Positions 63,006-64,000 of a stretch of 64,000 nucleotides of DNA are shown piece by piece (position 1 is the first letter of the stretch; the number at the start of each line of letters is the position of its first letter). Source of the DNA: Streptomyces sp. NRRL F-2664 (GTDB lineage: Bacteria > Actinomycetota > Actinomycetes > Streptomycetales > Streptomycetaceae); NCBI RefSeq assembly GCF_000719345.1, contig NZ_JOFX01000028.1, positions 21,875 through 85,874 on the forward strand, written 5' to 3'. Position numbers and translations under genes: made by a program. The notes under the pieces are model-generated. The model saw nothing but the letters and a program-made list of their open reading frames with translations. It had not been told where the DNA came from and made no database searches.

Positions 63006-64000
63006 TCAGACCTCGTACGGCTGGACGACGATGAAGTTGCCGGGGGCGCCGCGGAACTGGAGGTTCACGGTCTCCCCGCTGTGGCCGGGGTAGGCGTTGC
63101 GCCGCAGCCGGACCTGGCTGGACAGGATCACCTGGGAGGCGGCCGACCACGCCACGATGGCGTTGCTGTCGGCGAAGGTGGTCGGGGTGACGGGCAGGAC
63201 GACGGGGATGCCGTGCGTTTTGACGATCACCGTGCCGGTGCCCTGGAACTGCATGGTGAACAGGGCGCCGCCCGGGATGCCGTGGCCCTCGATCCGGCGG
63301 ACCTCGTGCTGGAGGGACTCGTCGAAGGCGAGGACGTTCTCCGCGGAGACGCAGATCGCGTCGCCCTGGAGCTCAATGGCGTGCAGGTGGGCGCCGTTCT
63401 CGGCGAGGAAGACCTGGCCGCGGCCGGTGCAGCGCATCAGCTGCATCTCCTGGCCGGTGGCGTTGCCGACGATCCGGCCGGCGAACCCGGCGCCCTTGTA
63501 GCTGAAGTCGACCTTGCCCTGGTACAGGACCATGCTGCCCTGCCGGGCGAGGACGGCCTGGCCGCCCATGGCCAGGTCGACGCGCATGAGCTGCTGGTTC
63601 TGGGGCGTCCAGCGGGAGCCGGTCGGGGCTTCCTTGTACGGCTGGAGCGCCGCGGCGAGGCCGGCGCCGGGGCCGGCGGGCTGCGCGGCGTGGCCGGGCT
63701 GCTGGCCGGGGACCTGGCCGTAGGAGGGCTGCTGCCCGTAGCCACCGGGGGCGGGCGGCGGCGCCTGGCCCGGGTACTGCCCGGGGACCTGGCCGTAGGA
63801 GGGCTGCTGCGGCGGCTGGCCGTAGGGCGCGGGGGCCTGCGGGGCGATGGGCGCGGCCATGGTGGGCGCGGCGTGCACCGGGGCGGGGGCCGCGGGCTGC
63901 GGGTACTGCGGCGGCTGGGGAGCGGCCGGCGCGGGGGCCGGGGCCGGGGCGCCGAAGGACGGGGCGGGTGCGGCGGGGGCCTGCGGTGCAGGGGCCGGGG
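63006..64000 (-). CDS. AIM24-domain protein with Pro/Gln-rich linker, N-terminus outside window
   Basis: At least 331 residues are visible; the frame is still open at the right edge. The C-terminal 220 residues are an AIM24 domain (LARQGSMVLYQGKVDFSYKG, LMRCTGRGQVFLAENGAHLH, FADSNAIVAWSAASQVIL). Upstream lies a low-complexity linker with repeats of QQPSYGQVPGQ and a Pro/Ala-rich stretch. Genes of this build in Streptomyces carry a TerD domain at the N-terminus; that part would lie beyond 64000 and is inferred. It is the first of the three-gene AIM24 row. Confidence 0.85.
   Translation of the reverse strand, partial: PAPAPQAPAAPAPSFGAPAPAPAPAAPQPPQYPQPAAPAPVHAAPTMAAPIAPQAPAPYGQPPQQPSYGQVPGQYPGQAPPPAPGGYGQQPSYGQVPGQQPGHAAQPAGPGAGLAAALQPYKEAPTGSRWTPQNQQLMRVDLAMGGQAVLARQGSMVLYQGKVDFSYKGAGFAGRIVGNATGQEMQLMRCTGRGQVFLAENGAHLHAIELQGDAICVSAENVLAFDESLQHEVRRIEGHGIPGGALFTMQFQGTGTVIVKTHGIPVVLPVTPTTFADSNAIVAWSAASQVILSSQVRLRRNAYPGHSGETVNLQFRGAPGNFIVVQPYEV

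Noticed and set aside
63660..63880. Short tandem repeats encoding PSYGQVPGQ as a possible CRISPR or tandem-repeat locus.
   Set aside because: The repeats are in frame within the AIM24 protein linker and there are no regular spacers. No CRISPR array was seen anywhere in the window.

Overview
The window is chromosomal DNA of very high GC content from a Streptomyces-like actinomycete. The evidence is the GC-rich third codon positions, frequent GTG starts, AAGGAGG-type ribosome sites, and marker genes typical of the genus: wblE, sigR-rsrA, dasABCD-dasR, nrdAB under a cobalamin riboswitch, and a PdtaS-like kinase. From memory, much of the gene order matches the S. coelicolor region around SCO5170-SCO5244 (sigH, wblE, nagB, das, nrd, sigR), so most of the window is conserved core chromosome with a few accessory insertions. 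No insertion sequence, prophage or CRISPR array was seen.

Layout. At 1-5.1 kb there is a partial GNAT gene, then a minus-strand two-gene operon. It encodes a Family 2B encapsulin shell protein with an inserted cyclic-nucleotide-binding domain, and a polyprenyl diphosphate synthase that is its likely encapsulated cargo. Divergent to it lie nsrR and the flavohaemoglobin gene hmpA, a nitric oxide detoxification pair. Each has a matching palindrome centred on GCATC-N3-GATGC. At 5.2-12.6 kb are an intracellular-type amidase, a PLP enzyme, a Na+/H+ antiporter, an anti-sigma/sigma pair (prsH/sigH-like), a lipid kinase and wblE. A consensus Crp site precedes wblE. At 12.8-17 kb are a PdtaS-like sensor kinase with a candidate DasR site upstream, a TetR/SDR divergent pair and a leishmanolysin-like metalloprotease.

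At 17.3-26.6 kb is the N-acetylglucosamine/chitobiose system: nagB, dasD, dasC, dasB, dasA and the regulator dasR, with dre operators before nagB and dasA. CstA and its YbdD partner follow. At 27.8-33 kb the class Ia ribonucleotide reductase genes nrdA-nrdB sit behind paired NrdR boxes and a B12 riboswitch, followed by an AraC-type gene. At 33-39.2 kb are a WD40-like protein, peptide deformylase, a TPR protein and two membrane HD-domain proteins, one with an intact HD-GYP site and one degenerate. At 39.4-40.6 kb is sigR-rsrA, with two possible sigR starts exactly 55 codons apart and a sigma-R type promoter.

At 40.6-47.9 kb are housekeeping genes (YedK/HMCES, aroA, rsgA, hisN), an SMR transporter with TetR, and a CBS-domain protein with a second Crp-like site. 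At 47.9-50 kb catalase and a Fur/CatR repressor are divergent around a palindrome. At 50-52.4 kb two identical initiator tRNA-fMet genes flank a long Sel1/TPR repeat protein. From 52.4 kb to the end lie UPF0182, a Lon-like PDZ protease, moaE, an epimerase, a DUF2342 metalloprotease homologue, a Nudix enzyme and three tandem AIM24 genes, the last with a Pro-rich linker running off the window.

The strongest candidate for an unusual system is the encapsulin-polyprenyl synthase operon at 586-3041: a protein nanocompartment that would house an isoprenoid-chain-making enzyme and carries a predicted ligand-binding domain.
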